Below are positions 41,936 through 52,741 of a stretch of DNA of 64,000 bases, one piece after another. The translations under genes were made by a program, and so were the position numbers. The first letter of the stretch is position 1. Each line of letters starts with the position of its first letter. The DNA lies in NCBI GenBank assembly GCA_965214955.1, contig CBDCCU010000007.1, positions 62,001 through 126,000 on the forward strand. Direction: 5' to 3'. The notes under the pieces are model-generated. The model made no database searches, was not told the DNA's origin, and saw only the letters and a list, made by a program, of their open reading frames with translations. Origin of the DNA: Aliikangiella sp965214955 (GTDB lineage: Bacteria > Pseudomonadota > Gammaproteobacteria > Enterobacterales > Kangiellaceae).

Positions 41936-41953
41936 TTCAAACAACTGTTTGAA
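41936..41953. promoter_or_regulatory. PsrA-type operator upstream of psrA-fadE
   Basis: TTCAAACAACTGTTTGAA fits CAAAC-N4-GTTTG and is a perfect palindrome at its arms. It lies 22 bases before the psrA-like ATG at 41914. It is the second copy of the motif in the window. Confidence 0.75.
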
Positions 41954-42310
41954 ACATACGTTCTAAACAATAATTTGTCAAGTGAAGCTATTATGATTTT
42001 CGTTTTATCATTGGTATTTAGTCAATTTGTCCAACTTTTAACTCAATTCACCAGTGATACACACTTTTTGTTACAAATAGCACACAGTTTGAAAGGTGTT
42101 ATAGTCATATAATACAGCATAAGACCTAAGCATTTATGGGGTTAACCAAGTTCAACTGATGTTTTAGAACTTTTTAAATGTAATTGGCATAGTTTCTGCA
42201 ATCACTAAGCAGAAACAAAATTTATTAAACTAGCATTACTAATAAAAAATGAAGCGATTTACCAGGGTATAAAAGATCGCATACATTCACTAACTACTTG
42301 AAGGTTCGTA
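41954..42310. other. Divergent intergenic region between psrA and the RND operon
   Basis: AT-rich with no gene. A TATAAT at ~42106 could serve the RND operon, but I cannot place a matching -35. Confidence 0.5.
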
Positions 42311-43558
42311 ATGAAAACACAAGCTACAAAAAACACCTCAAAACTTTTTAAATTAGCGGTTATTTCTTCACTTTTAAGTTTTTCGATGCTCAATGTTGGT
42401 TGCACCGATCAATCAAGCGATGACAAAAAGCAAGCGGCTGCGGAAGAGTCGAAAAAAGATGATAAAAAATCAAACAAAAAGGATGACAAAAATAAAGATC
42501 AAAAAATTGCTACCAATGATAAAAAAAATGACAAAGCAAAAAAAGAAAAGCCGCCTATTCCAGTAGAAGTAGTTTCTGTTTCTCGCGGTGATATTAAAAA
42601 AACATACCCAACCATAACAACCTTAGAAGCCGAATCAGATGCACAAGTTGTAGCCCGCTCAACTGGCATATTACAAGATATTTTCGTAGAAGAAGGTGAG
42701 CGGGTAACCAAGGGACAGCGTTTAGCCCAACTTGATATTGAGCAACTTTCATTAGAAGTTGCCCAGCTAGAAGCCACATCAAAAAAGCTATTAAAAGAGC
42801 TTAATCGTCAGCAAACTTTATTTAACAAGCGTTTAGGTAGCTCCGATGCTTTAGATAGAGCACGCTTTGAATATCAAGCACAAAAAGCACAGCTCAATTT
42901 ATCAAAGTTAAGATTGCAATATGCCAGTATTAAAGCACCAATTGATGGCATTATTACCGAACGCATGGTTAAAACAGGTAACTTAATTCGTGATAATGAA
43001 GTGTTATTTAAAATTGTAGATCCCCGCTCATTAAAAGCTATTCTGCACTTGCCCGAAAAAGAATTACGCTATGTTCGCAAAGAGCAACCTGTGTTATTAA
43101 ATGTTGATGCATTAGGTAGTGAAATTATTCAAGGTGAAATCGAAAGAATTAGACCATCAATTGATACCCAAACTGGCACCTTTAAAGTGGTTGCTGATCT
43201 TAATGATAAAGAAGAACAATTACGCTCGGGTATGTTTGGTAAAGTAGAAGTTGTTTTCGATGTACACACCAATACTTTGCTGCTGGCACAAGAAACGGTT
43301 ATTACTCAAGATAATCGCTCTCATGTATTTGTTGCCAAAGATAACAAAGCCATTAGAACACCAATTAAACTTGGCTTTAGACATGATGGTGTGGTGGAAG
43401 TTATTGAAGGCTTAGCCGAAAACGATAAAGTGATTAGCACTGGTCAGCAAATACTTAAGCACGATACCAAGATAGAAATTGTTAACCTAGAAATTGCAGA
43501 AAAAAAACAAGATAAAACCAAAAATGCTTCTCAATCGGCATTAGCGGTTAATCCATAA
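42311..43558 (+). CDS. RND efflux periplasmic adaptor (membrane fusion lipoprotein)
   Basis: 415 residues. A lipobox MLNVGC near residue 32 is followed by an unusual ~55-residue Lys/Asp/Glu-rich linker, then the adaptor core. The lipoyl halves are VVARSTGILQDIFVEEGERV and LQYASIKAPIDGIITERMVK, with a short alpha-hairpin between. It links an inner-membrane RND pump to an outer-membrane channel. It precedes two RND permease genes, an adaptor-permease-permease arrangement like mdtABC. No outer-membrane channel gene is here. Confidence 0.92.
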   Translation: MKTQATKNTSKLFKLAVISSLLSFSMLNVGCTDQSSDDKKQAAAEESKKDDKKSNKKDDKNKDQKIATNDKKNDKAKKEKPPIPVEVVSVSRGDIKKTYPTITTLEAESDAQVVARSTGILQDIFVEEGERVTKGQRLAQLDIEQLSLEVAQLEATSKKLLKELNRQQTLFNKRLGSSDALDRARFEYQAQKAQLNLSKLRLQYASIKAPIDGIITERMVKTGNLIRDNEVLFKIVDPRSLKAILHLPEKELRYVRKEQPVLLNVDALGSEIIQGEIERIRPSIDTQTGTFKVVADLNDKEEQLRSGMFGKVEVVFDVHTNTLLLAQETVITQDNRSHVFVAKDNKAIRTPIKLGFRHDGVVEVIEGLAENDKVISTGQQILKHDTKIEIVNLEIAEKKQDKTKNASQSALAVNP

Positions 43559-43634
43559 AAATAAATTCGCCATTAATTATTAACAACCAATCCGTTTTCC
43601 TCTGGAGGACGGTGCATGTTCGACAGGAAAAATT

Positions 43635-46600
43635 ATGAACATTATTGCTGTTGCTATTCGTCGCCCCGTTACTGTTGCAATGTTTACTCTTGCTGCTTTA
43701 GTTTTTGGTTTAGTTTTAGTTAACCGACTAGGCTTTAATCTTTTACCCGAACTTTCTTACCCTACACTAACGGTTAGAACCGACTTTGCAGGTGCTGCAC
43801 CAGAAGAAGTTGAAAACTTAATATCTCGCCCACTAGAAGGTTTACTAGGAACCATAAAAGGTTTAAGACAATTACGCTCGGTTTCAAAAGCGGGTCGCTC
43901 AGATATTTATTTAGAATTTTACTGGGGAACTGACATTGATTTAGCCAGTTTAGATGTTCGCGAAAAAATGGAACAAGTAAGACTTCCACTTGAAGTAAAC
44001 CCCTCCTTCCCTACTGCGATTTAATCCAAATAATGCACCCATTATGCGCATGAGTTTAAGCCAAGAAACTATTGAAGGTGCCGATCCTAAAGCACAGCTT
44101 GCCAGCTTACGCCGCTTTGCCGATTTACAATTATCTCGCCGATTAGAAACCATAGAAGGTGTAGCTGCATCGAAAGCCAGTGGCGGGTTAGAAGATGAAA
44201 TTCAAATACTGCTCGATCAAACCCAACTCGCTCAACTTAATATTTCCGTTAGCGACATTGCCAACCGTTTAAACACGCAAAACATTAATATGAGTGGCGG
44301 TCAAATTCGTAACGGGCATCAACAGCTTCTGGTAAGAACGTTTAATGAATACCGCTCAATTGATGACTTTAAAAACACGGTAATTTTATCTAAAGATCAG
44401 CGAGTAGTTCGTTTAAAAGATATTGCCGATGTTAACTTTACGCATAAAGATCCTACCGCAATAATCAGACATAACGGAAAACAAGCGGTTGAAATTGCGA
44501 TTTATAAAGAAGGCGATGCTAATACGGTAAAAGTTGCCGAAGCAGTTAACAAACAACTAGAACGAATTCGTAAAGATGTTAAAAATGATAACAAGCAATT
44601 AACTATTTTAACTGATGCATCTAAGTTTATTGATCAAGCCATATCTGAGTTAATTACCTCAGCCGTTTTAGGCGGCTTACTAGCCATGATCATTATCTAT
44701 TTATTTTTAGGTGAGGTAGGCCCAACCTTTATAATTTCTGCCACTATTCCCCTATCGGTCATTATTACTTTTAATTTAATGTTTGGCGCTAAAATTGATA
44801 TGAATATTATGTCACTTGGTGGTCTTGCATTAGCAGTAGGTATGCTCGTGGACAATGCCATTGTTGTGCTTGAAAATATTGCCCGAAAAAAAGAACAAGG
44901 CATTGCATTTGCTCAAGCCGCTTATGAAGGCGCAACCGAAGTTTCTGGCGCAATTACCGCATCAACCCTAACAACCATTGCAGTATTTTTACCCTTAATT
45001 TTTGTTGAAGGCATTGCTGGACAATTATTTAAAGATCAAGCATTAACCATTACTTTTTCACTCATAGTTTCGCTTGGTGTTGCATTAACCTTAATTCCAA
45101 CTATGGCAGCATCAAGGATCAAAAAACTTGGTAATGAACCTGCTATTTTAGAAAGAAACGAACGTAAACTATGGTTAAGATTACTTTTACTTATTCCTGA
45201 ATTGATTATTTTTATTTTCACCTTAGTTTTTATTGGACTAAAGCGATTAACCCAAGGCTTAGCTTTTGTGTTTGGAATGATTTTTAGACCAATAAGAGCC
45301 GCATTTGATATTTTTTATCAAGCAGTTGCCAAGCTTTATCATAAAGCACTGGGGGCTGCGCTCAACGCTAAATCAATTACCTTAATTATTGCATTTAGTG
45401 TATTAGGTTTTAGCCTTTATTCTGCTAATCAACTCCCCAGAGTTGTACTACCCGAAATGGCTCAAGGAGAACTTCTAGTTAAGGTACAATTTCCGCCAGG
45501 AACAGCTATCGAAAATACCGATATTCGAGTAATAAATCTGTCCAAAGCATTACTTGAAATTCAAGGTGTAAAAGAGGTTTTTGCAACCGCAGGCGTGGGT
45601 AATAAACTAACCGCCAACCCTGAGCAAGAAGGAGAAAACCAAGCTGAATTTACATTGTTACTTAAAAAAGGAATTAGCAGAGAACAAGAAAATCAATTGC
45701 TTGCCAATATTCGTACAATTCTTGCTGACAATACCACAGGCACTAAAGCAGATGCCGACAGGCCTCAATTATTTAGCTTTTCTACTCCGCTTAGCATTGA
45801 AGTATTTGGCTTTAGTTTAGAACAACTAAGATCATCGGCAGAAAATATTAAAACGGCTCTTTCTCAGTCTAACCGTTTTGTTGATTTACACACCAATATG
45901 CAAAGTGGTTACCCCGAAGCACAAGTTATTTTTGACCAAAATAAAATGGCATCACTTAACTTATCAATTGATCAAGTTAACCAAGCAGTGGTTAATTCTA
46001 TTCGCGGCAATAAAGCCACTCGCTATCGTTTACGTGAACAACAAATTGAGGTTTTGGTTAGGCTCAACGATAACTCACGCGATGAAATTGAAGATGTTAA
46101 AAATTTAATCATTAACCCAATGTCATCTAAGCCTATTCCATTACATGCTGTTGCCGAAGTTATCCAAACCCAAGGTCCAAGCGAAATAATGCGCATTGAT
46201 CAACAACGCGTTATTTTAGTTGAAGGGCAAATTTTATTTGGCGGGATTGCAGAAGCCGTAGAAGACGCAAAAGATCAATTGGCTAATATTATACTTCCAT
46301 TGGGGGTTAACTATCAGTTTGGTGGTCAAGGCGAAGAAATGGAACGTAGTTACACTTCATTAACTATGGCTTTGGCCTTAGCCGTATTTATGGTTTATTT
46401 AGTTATGGCTTCGCAATTTGAATCACTACTCCACCCTTTTATTATCTTACTTAGTATTCCTTTAGCCGTAATTGGTGCGGCTGGCGCGTTAATTGTAACT
46501 AACACCGAGCTTAGCGTGGTGGTATTTTTAGGGCTAATAATGCTAGCTGGAATAGTCGTTAATAACGCTATTGTATTAATTGATCGTATTAATCAATTAC

Positions 46601-46896
46601 GCACTGCTGGCAAAGAAAAAATAGAGGCAATAACAGAAGCCGCAGAATCTCGTTTACGCCCTATTTTAATGACAACCATGACCACCACTTTAGGCATGTT
46701 GCCATTGGCAATGGGACTTGGCGAAGGTACAGAAATTAGAGCACCAATGGCGATTACCGTAATTGGTGGACTGCTGGTTTCTACGCTTCTTACTTTAATT
46801 GTTATTCCAGTCATGTATCAAATTCTCGATAGAAAAGATTATTCTTCTAAAGTAGAAATTGAAGCGGTTAAAAACCGTGTTATAGAGGGAGCTTAA
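43635..46896 (+). pseudogene. RND efflux permease 1, split by a +1 frameshift
   Basis: AcrB/MdtB-type proton-driven pump, ~1086 residues once one base is removed from the CCC at 44009-44011. The N-terminal part ends PTAI and then continues LLRFNPNNAPIMRMSLSQ. The rest is intact: TM regions, MSLGGLALAVGMLVDNAIVV, GGQGEEMERSYTSLTMALAL, and the C-terminal RLRPILMTTMTTTLGMLPLA. Read as printed it would make a 129-residue stub and a 950-residue remainder. Sequencing error is likely because the rest is so well kept. Confidence 0.88.
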
Positions 46897-46897
46897 A

Positions 46898-49800
46898 ATG
46901 TGGTTTACTCAAATTGCTCTTAAAAGACCCGTTACCGTTTCTATGGTATTTATTTGTGCTGTAGTAATGGGGCTTGCCGCTAGTAGAATTTTACCTTTAG
47001 AATTTTTTCCAACGGTTCAATTTCCTGGTGTATTTGTACAAGCCAATTACCCTGGTGCTACCCCTGAAGAAATTGAAAAAAATATTACCCGTCCACTTGA
47101 AGAGTCCTTATCCACTATTGGCTCTATTGAGCAAATGCAGTCATTTAGCAACCAAAATCAAGCATCGGTATTTATGTTATTTGACTGGGGAGTTAATGCT
47201 AAATTAAAAGGGGTTGAAGCTAGGGAAAAAGTAGACGCAATAAAAGCCGAACTTCCCCCTGATTTAAGGCGCGTTTTTATTTTTACAGGAAGTACCAACG
47301 ATCAACCCATTGTAGAAGCAAGGCTTTCTGCCGAAACCGACTTAAGCGATGCTTACCAAGTGTTAAATCGTCAACTTAAACAGCGACTAGAAAGAATTCC
47401 GGGAGTTTCACAAGTAAACATTCATGGTGTAGCGGCAAAAACTTTTCAAATTGAATTAATTCCTGAGCGCATTGCTGCTTATCACATTGAAGTTAATCAA
47501 CTTTTAGCCAAGCTTCAAAATGCTAATAGTTTAATTTCGGCTGGTGAAGTAAAAAATGATAACCAAAGTATTCGCATTACTTTAAATCAACAGTTTTTAA
47601 GCAAAGATGATATTGATAATTTTGTTATTGATAGTCGAGGTTTAAAGTTATCAGATGTTGCCAAGATCTCTTACACTAAAGATGAAATTGAGGTCGGCAG
47701 ACATTTAGACAGAAAGTATGCTGTAGGCATTCAAATTACTCGCGAGGCCGATGCTAATTTAGTACAAACCGCCGATGCCATTGTTGAAGAAATGAAAAAA
47801 ATTGAAGAGCTACCCGACTTTGATGGTATTAAATTATTTGTCATGGAAAACCAAGCCGATGGTGTCGTCAGTTCTCTTAAAGATATTGCCCAATCAGGAC
47901 TTGTTGGATTTTTGCTTTCTTCCATTGTTTTATTTGTATTTTTACGTGATGTAAGGCTAACGCTAATTGTTTCTTTAGCGGTTCCTTTTTCACTTTTAAT
48001 TACTTTTGCCGCAATGTTTTTCTTAGATTTAAGCATCAATTTATTGTCACTAATGGGGTTAATGCTAGCAATAGGAATGCTGGTAGATAATGCCGTTGTT
48101 GTTAGCGAAAGTATTTTTGGTTACAGGCAACAAATGCCTGATAAACCTGTTGAAGCAACATTTCGCGGAGTAAAAGATGTTGGCTTGCCGGTGCTTGCAG
48201 GAACCATTACCACAGGTATTGTATTTTTACCCAATATCATTGGTGAAAAAATGGACATTACGGTTTTCTTAAGCCATGTTGCCATCACTATTGTTATTTC
48301 TTTAGCCGCTTCATTATTTATTGCAACCACTATTATTCCATTATGTTTAAGCAAGCTTAAATCTAAAACCATGGAAATTAGTCACACCGATACTATTAAA
48401 GAGCATGGACGATATTCAAGCTTCTTAAACTGGATGATGAATAGCCCAGTTAAGTCTGGATTTATTGTTTTAGGGTTATTGTTTTCAGCTGTAATACCAC
48501 AGCAATTTGTAAAAACCGATATGTTCCCCGATGAAGAAAGCACCAGACTTTATATTGATTATAATATTCGCGGAACTTACGAGCTTGAAAAAGTTGAACA
48601 AGCAGTGAGCTATATTGAAGACTTTTTATACGAGCATCAAAAAGAGCTAGACATTCAAAATGTTTATTCTTTTTATGTTAATAATGCAGCTGGCTCAACT
48701 TTGCTATTGGTTGATGATGAAAATAGAACCAAAACTAATAAACAAATTAGAGAATATATTGAAAAAAATATTCCTAAAATTGCCATTGGCTCACCAGGTT
48801 TTGAACGTCAAAGAACAGGGGGACAAGATGCATTAACAATAGGAATAAATGGTGAAGATACCGAAACGCTTATTCAGTTAGCACAACAAGTTTCACCATT
48901 GTTAGGCAATATTAAAGGCGTAACCAAGGTAACACCAAGCTCACAAAATGGTAGCCAAGAAGTTAGAATATTGCTTGATCCGCAAAGGCTTAATCAACTT
49001 GGTTTAACCCCGCAAAGTGTTTCAACAACCATATCCATTGCGCTAAGAAAACAACAGTTAAAAACTTTTCGCTCTGATCTAGGAGAAACTGATATTACTG
49101 TTTCGTTTATTGGTAATAAACGAGCATCATTACAAGATCTTGAATCTTTACCAATAGAAATTCCTAATCCATCAGAGTCTGGTAGTCGAACAGTTCGATT
49201 AGACGCTATTGCTCAATTACAAATTGCACAATCATTGCCGCAAATTAGTCGCTTTGATCGCAGAACATCTTTTCGATTAACCATTGATTATTCTGATACA
49301 ACCGCAGAAGATATTCGTAAGGCAACTAACGAAATGATGAAAAGTATTCCTCTGCCCACAGGTTATAGCTGGGGCTTTGGAAGAAGCACTGATCGCGAGA
49401 AAAAAGTGGCGACCATTATGCTAACCAATATTGCCTTAGCCATATTAATGATTTTTATTGTAATGGCAGCATTGTTTGAATCATTAATATTACCGCTTGC
49501 CGTTATTACTTCAATTTTTTATGCGATAACAGGCGTATTTTGGTATTTTATGCTAACAAATACCACCTTATCATTGATGGCAATTATAGGAATATTAGTG
49601 CTGATGGGAGTGGTTGTTAACAATGGAATTGTGCTTGTTGACAGAATTAATCATTATCGCAAACAAGGTGTGGCTAAAAAAGAAGCCGTATTACATGCTG
49701 CCAATGATCGCATTCGCCCTATACTTATGACGGTACTCACCACTATTTTAGGCTTGCTACCATTAAGCTTAGGCGACACGCAACTTGGTGGCGGTGGACC

Positions 49801-49996
49801 GCCCTATTTTCCAATGGCAAGAGCGGTTATTGGTGGACTGGCTTATTCAACAATTACAACGTTAGTTTGTTTACCAATGATTTATTTATTCTTAGACTAC
49901 ACAAGAATATTCTTTGCTAGATTATGGAATGCTAGTGGGAAAAATGGTACGCGCTGGACATTAAAAAATATGCGACTGAGCTCTTACCGTAAATAG
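46898..49996 (+). CDS. RND efflux permease 2
   Basis: 1032 residues, complete. Twelve-TM AcrB-type permease: YPGATPEEIEKNITRPLEES in the porter domain, LLSLMGLMLAIGMLVDNAVV (TM4 with the proton-relay Asp) and ILGLLPLSLGDTQLGGGGPP near the end. It begins two bases after the first permease stop, so the two are coupled and probably form a heteromeric pump like MdtB-MdtC. Substrate not known. Confidence 0.93.
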   Translation: MWFTQIALKRPVTVSMVFICAVVMGLAASRILPLEFFPTVQFPGVFVQANYPGATPEEIEKNITRPLEESLSTIGSIEQMQSFSNQNQASVFMLFDWGVNAKLKGVEAREKVDAIKAELPPDLRRVFIFTGSTNDQPIVEARLSAETDLSDAYQVLNRQLKQRLERIPGVSQVNIHGVAAKTFQIELIPERIAAYHIEVNQLLAKLQNANSLISAGEVKNDNQSIRITLNQQFLSKDDIDNFVIDSRGLKLSDVAKISYTKDEIEVGRHLDRKYAVGIQITREADANLVQTADAIVEEMKKIEELPDFDGIKLFVMENQADGVVSSLKDIAQSGLVGFLLSSIVLFVFLRDVRLTLIVSLAVPFSLLITFAAMFFLDLSINLLSLMGLMLAIGMLVDNAVVVSESIFGYRQQMPDKPVEATFRGVKDVGLPVLAGTITTGIVFLPNIIGEKMDITVFLSHVAITIVISLAASLFIATTIIPLCLSKLKSKTMEISHTDTIKEHGRYSSFLNWMMNSPVKSGFIVLGLLFSAVIPQQFVKTDMFPDEESTRLYIDYNIRGTYELEKVEQAVSYIEDFLYEHQKELDIQNVYSFYVNNAAGSTLLLVDDENRTKTNKQIREYIEKNIPKIAIGSPGFERQRTGGQDALTIGINGEDTETLIQLAQQVSPLLGNIKGVTKVTPSSQNGSQEVRILLDPQRLNQLGLTPQSVSTTISIALRKQQLKTFRSDLGETDITVSFIGNKRASLQDLESLPIEIPNPSESGSRTVRLDAIAQLQIAQSLPQISRFDRRTSFRLTIDYSDTTAEDIRKATNEMMKSIPLPTGYSWGFGRSTDREKKVATIMLTNIALAILMIFIVMAALFESLILPLAVITSIFYAITGVFWYFMLTNTTLSLMAIIGILVLMGVVVNNGIVLVDRINHYRKQGVAKKEAVLHAANDRIRPILMTVLTTILGLLPLSLGDTQLGGGGPPYFPMARAVIGGLAYSTITTLVCLPMIYLFLDYTRIFFARLWNASGKNGTRWTLKNMRLSSYRK

Positions 49997-50008
49997 CATT
50001 CAGCAAAA

Positions 50009-50050
50009 GTAAGTTGGTTATTCTGTTTTGTTAACCGACTTACTTTTTTT
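50009..50050 (+). terminator. Terminator of the RND operon
   Basis: GTAAGTTGGTTA / TAACCGACTTAC (12 bp, one G-U) with a T7 tail. The stem overlaps the last codons of the convergent 50018 gene. Confidence 0.8.
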
Positions 50051-50494
50051 AAGTTTTAACGACTTTTCAATGGCAACTCTTGCCTTATTAGAGATTTCTC
50101 CATTTTGGTATTCCTTAATCAAAACTTCTTCTACCTGCTGCATTACTTGATCAACTGTTTTAGCTCGTTTTATGGTTTTATGCTGTTCAAATAAGTTTAT
50201 TCGTCTATCACTTTCTCTTCCAATTTTTAAAAGCATTTCAAAATAACTTTGTTTACCATTATTTTTTTCAACCAAATCAATAACCGTTGCCACCACAGAA
50301 ACTGGACTCAGCAGAAGATCTCTTAATGCATCAAGAAACAACTTAAATTGAAATATCAATAGTCTTTTAAATGAGTTTTGTGGCGTTATTGGTTGAGTGT
50401 TTTGTTTGATTGAGCGAGCAAGCAATTTAGTTGCTAAATTACCCTCTTCTTTTTTATTAGGATCAGTTTTGCTCTTATGAAAATCTAAACTCAT
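50018..50494 (-). CDS. Hypothetical protein
   Basis: 158 residues, basic, with one moderately hydrophobic central helix (LLIFQFKLFLDALRDLLLSP then VSVVATVIDLV) between charged ends. The C-terminus is Lys-rich helical. I do not recognise the family. It is likely a small membrane-associated protein; it lies between the RND operon and cysB in its own unit. Confidence 0.55.
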   Translation of the reverse strand: MSLDFHKSKTDPNKKEEGNLATKLLARSIKQNTQPITPQNSFKRLLIFQFKLFLDALRDLLLSPVSVVATVIDLVEKNNGKQSYFEMLLKIGRESDRRINLFEQHKTIKRAKTVDQVMQQVEEVLIKEYQNGEISNKARVAIEKSLKLKKSKSVNKTE

Positions 50495-50559
50495 TGACTT
50501 TATATTTTTATATTATTAACCCAACAGATCATAACAAACTATAGGGTTAACTTTTAGTA

Positions 50560-51534
50560 TTAAAGTAAGGGTATGGACTCTTTATCAACCAATTTAGAAA
50601 CTTTATTTGCCGACTTTAGCTGTTGAGCTTGCAAAATAAGATCACGCGTTAAATGCGGAGTAAGTGCTTCAATAAACGAAAAGATATATTCTCTAAAATA
50701 GAAATTTCTGTCAAACACCACATTAACCAACGCAGGGGCAATTAAATGATCAATCTCAATTTGAGTCAAATCTGAGTCTAAGTGTTGTTCATAAGCCATA
50801 TTAGCTATAAAGCCAACACCTAACCCCATTCGCACATAAGATTTAATCACTTCACAATCGGTTGCCGAAAGCACAATTTCAGGTGAAAACCCATGCTCTT
50901 TAAATTTTTGTTGTACATGGTTAACCTCGCCTGACTGGCTTGTGTGAGTTAGTAATGGATATTGCGCTAAAATATCAAAATTAACTTTTTCTAATCGCGT
51001 TAAAGGATGACCATTTGGAACCACAATACAGCGCCGCCAATAAAAAGCAGGTAGCATAACTTTATCGACAAACCCTTGTTCACTTTCGTGAGCCAAAGCA
51101 AAATCCAACTTGCCTTCATCGAGCTCTGCATTGGTTAATTCGCCAGAACTTTGAAAAATATGCATCGCTACTTTTGCGTATTGCTTGCGATAACTCTCGA
51201 CAACTTCGGGCAAAAAATAACGAGAAAATGTATGAGTTGTTGAAAGGTTTAAACGCCCTTCTTTATGATTAACATGACTAGCTGCTATATCTTGAATTTT
51301 TCTAACTTGCTTTAAAATATGCTCAGCCACGGGCAATATTTCTCTGCCTGCGGGGGTAATATTAGTTAAATGTTTACCACTACGAACAAATATTTCTACT
51401 CCCAACTCATCCTCAAGCAACCTCACTTGTTTGCTTATGCCTGGCTGAGAAGTAAATAAGCTTTCTGCGGTAGCAGATACATTTAATTGGTTTCTGGCAA
51501 CTTCAAAAATATATTTAATTTGTTGGAGTTTCAT
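50560..51534 (-). CDS. cysB: LysR-type regulator CysB
   Basis: Activator of sulfate assimilation and cysteine genes. 324 residues from the ATG at 51534 (AGGGA 6 bases upstream). The N-terminal helix-turn-helix MKLQQIKYIFEVARNQLNVS and LFTSQPGISKQVRLLEDELG is CysB-typical. The effector domain contains the STTHTFSRYFLPEVVESYRK segment for O/N-acetylserine binding. No cys genes are nearby. CysB and Cbl are close; CysB is the better guess. Confidence 0.9.
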   Translation of the reverse strand: MKLQQIKYIFEVARNQLNVSATAESLFTSQPGISKQVRLLEDELGVEIFVRSGKHLTNITPAGREILPVAEHILKQVRKIQDIAASHVNHKEGRLNLSTTHTFSRYFLPEVVESYRKQYAKVAMHIFQSSGELTNAELDEGKLDFALAHESEQGFVDKVMLPAFYWRRCIVVPNGHPLTRLEKVNFDILAQYPLLTHTSQSGEVNHVQQKFKEHGFSPEIVLSATDCEVIKSYVRMGLGVGFIANMAYEQHLDSDLTQIEIDHLIAPALVNVVFDRNFYFREYIFSFIEALTPHLTRDLILQAQQLKSANKVSKLVDKESIPLL

Positions 51535-51678
51535 GAACATCCCTATCTAGTGCTAAAAAGCAGAGCTTAAATTTTAACTTGTTAAAGTTTTTAGCGGTTG
51601 TTTATTCATTAAGCATAGTCGGTAATTTTCAATTCACAAGAATTTCAATCTAAAAACTAACACGAATAGATTAATTTG

Positions 51679-52581
51679 TTATTGATTAGCAACACCGTGA
51701 GGCACATGCCCTGTAGCAACGTGCTCTGCCGCATCATCACAATGGGTAGTTTGATCGTCAAAGAAAACATCTGCGCCAAAAGAGCGTAAAAATTGACCTT
51801 TAGGCATACCACCTAAAAATAAAGCTTCATCAATACGAATTTCCCATTCTCGTAAAGTTCTTATCACTCTTTCGTGAGCAGGGGCAGAGCGCGCTGTCAC
51901 TAATGCGGTTCTAATTGGGCAATTTTCGGCAGTATAATCTTTTTGTAAACGATGTAGTGCCGCTAAAAAGCTTTTAAATGGGCCTCCTGCCAAGGGTTTA
52001 TTGGCAGCTGCGGTCTCACTAGCGGTAAAGGCTTTAAGCCCTTTAGATTTATAAACTTTCTCAGCTTCATCAGAAAAAATTACTGCGTCACCATCAAATG
52101 CCAATTTAAGCTCATCACTTGAATCACTATTTGAGCTATTTCGGGGTAAAATAGTTGCTGCGGCAAAACCATCTTCAAGAGCTGCTTTTACATCACTGGG
52201 ATCAGTAGATAAAAATAAATGACTCGCAAAAGCAGAAACGTACGAATAAGGGCTTCTGCCACTAGTAAATGCGGCTCTCGATATATCTAATTGATAATGT
52301 TGAATCGAGTTAAATACTCTTAAACCAGTATCAGCACTATTTCTGGATAAAAGAACCACTTCAACTGCGGGGTTATCTGGCTGATGATTATTAAGCGCTA
52401 AAAGCTTTTTAACCAAAGGAAATGCAGCCCCAGGCTCAAGAATATGCTCTTCGTTCTCAATCTGATATTGAGAATATGCCCTTACTCCTTGCTCTTCAAA
52501 AATTTGATGACTTTCGTCTAAATCAAACAAAGCTCTCGAAGAAATTGCTATAACTAGCTTATCACCCAACTTACTCGACAT
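51679..52581 (-). CDS. 5'-nucleotidase (PF06189-type, cN-I-like)
   Basis: 300-residue cytosolic 5'-nucleotidase that dephosphorylates nucleoside monophosphates. HAD-type elements are IAISSRALFDLDESHQIF, AFTSGRSPYSYVSAF, LAFDGDAVIFSDEAEKVY, ALVTARSAPAHERVIRTLRE and FLGGMPKGQFLRSFGADVFF. No signal peptide. Single-gene unit divergent from the response-regulator gene. Confidence 0.85.
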   Translation of the reverse strand: MSSKLGDKLVIAISSRALFDLDESHQIFEEQGVRAYSQYQIENEEHILEPGAAFPLVKKLLALNNHQPDNPAVEVVLLSRNSADTGLRVFNSIQHYQLDISRAAFTSGRSPYSYVSAFASHLFLSTDPSDVKAALEDGFAAATILPRNSSNSDSSDELKLAFDGDAVIFSDEAEKVYKSKGLKAFTASETAAANKPLAGGPFKSFLAALHRLQKDYTAENCPIRTALVTARSAPAHERVIRTLREWEIRIDEALFLGGMPKGQFLRSFGADVFFDDQTTHCDDAAEHVATGHVPHGVANQ

Positions 52582-52741
52582 TTTTTACCTTAAGTTAATG
52601 AAAAAAAATGACTTTTTTGAGATCCTATCTATACTACGTAATAGAATTAAAAAATTCTATTACCAAGGAATTTGGCATATCAGCTAAGTGCTGATATAAA
52701 AGTCAATTAACAAACTACAAGTATGTACTTTCGAGGGTAAA

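Noticed and set aside
42499..42777. Long antisense frames within the adaptor, fad and RND genes
   Set aside because: They are shadows of strongly coding genes on the other strand without ribosome sites or family features.
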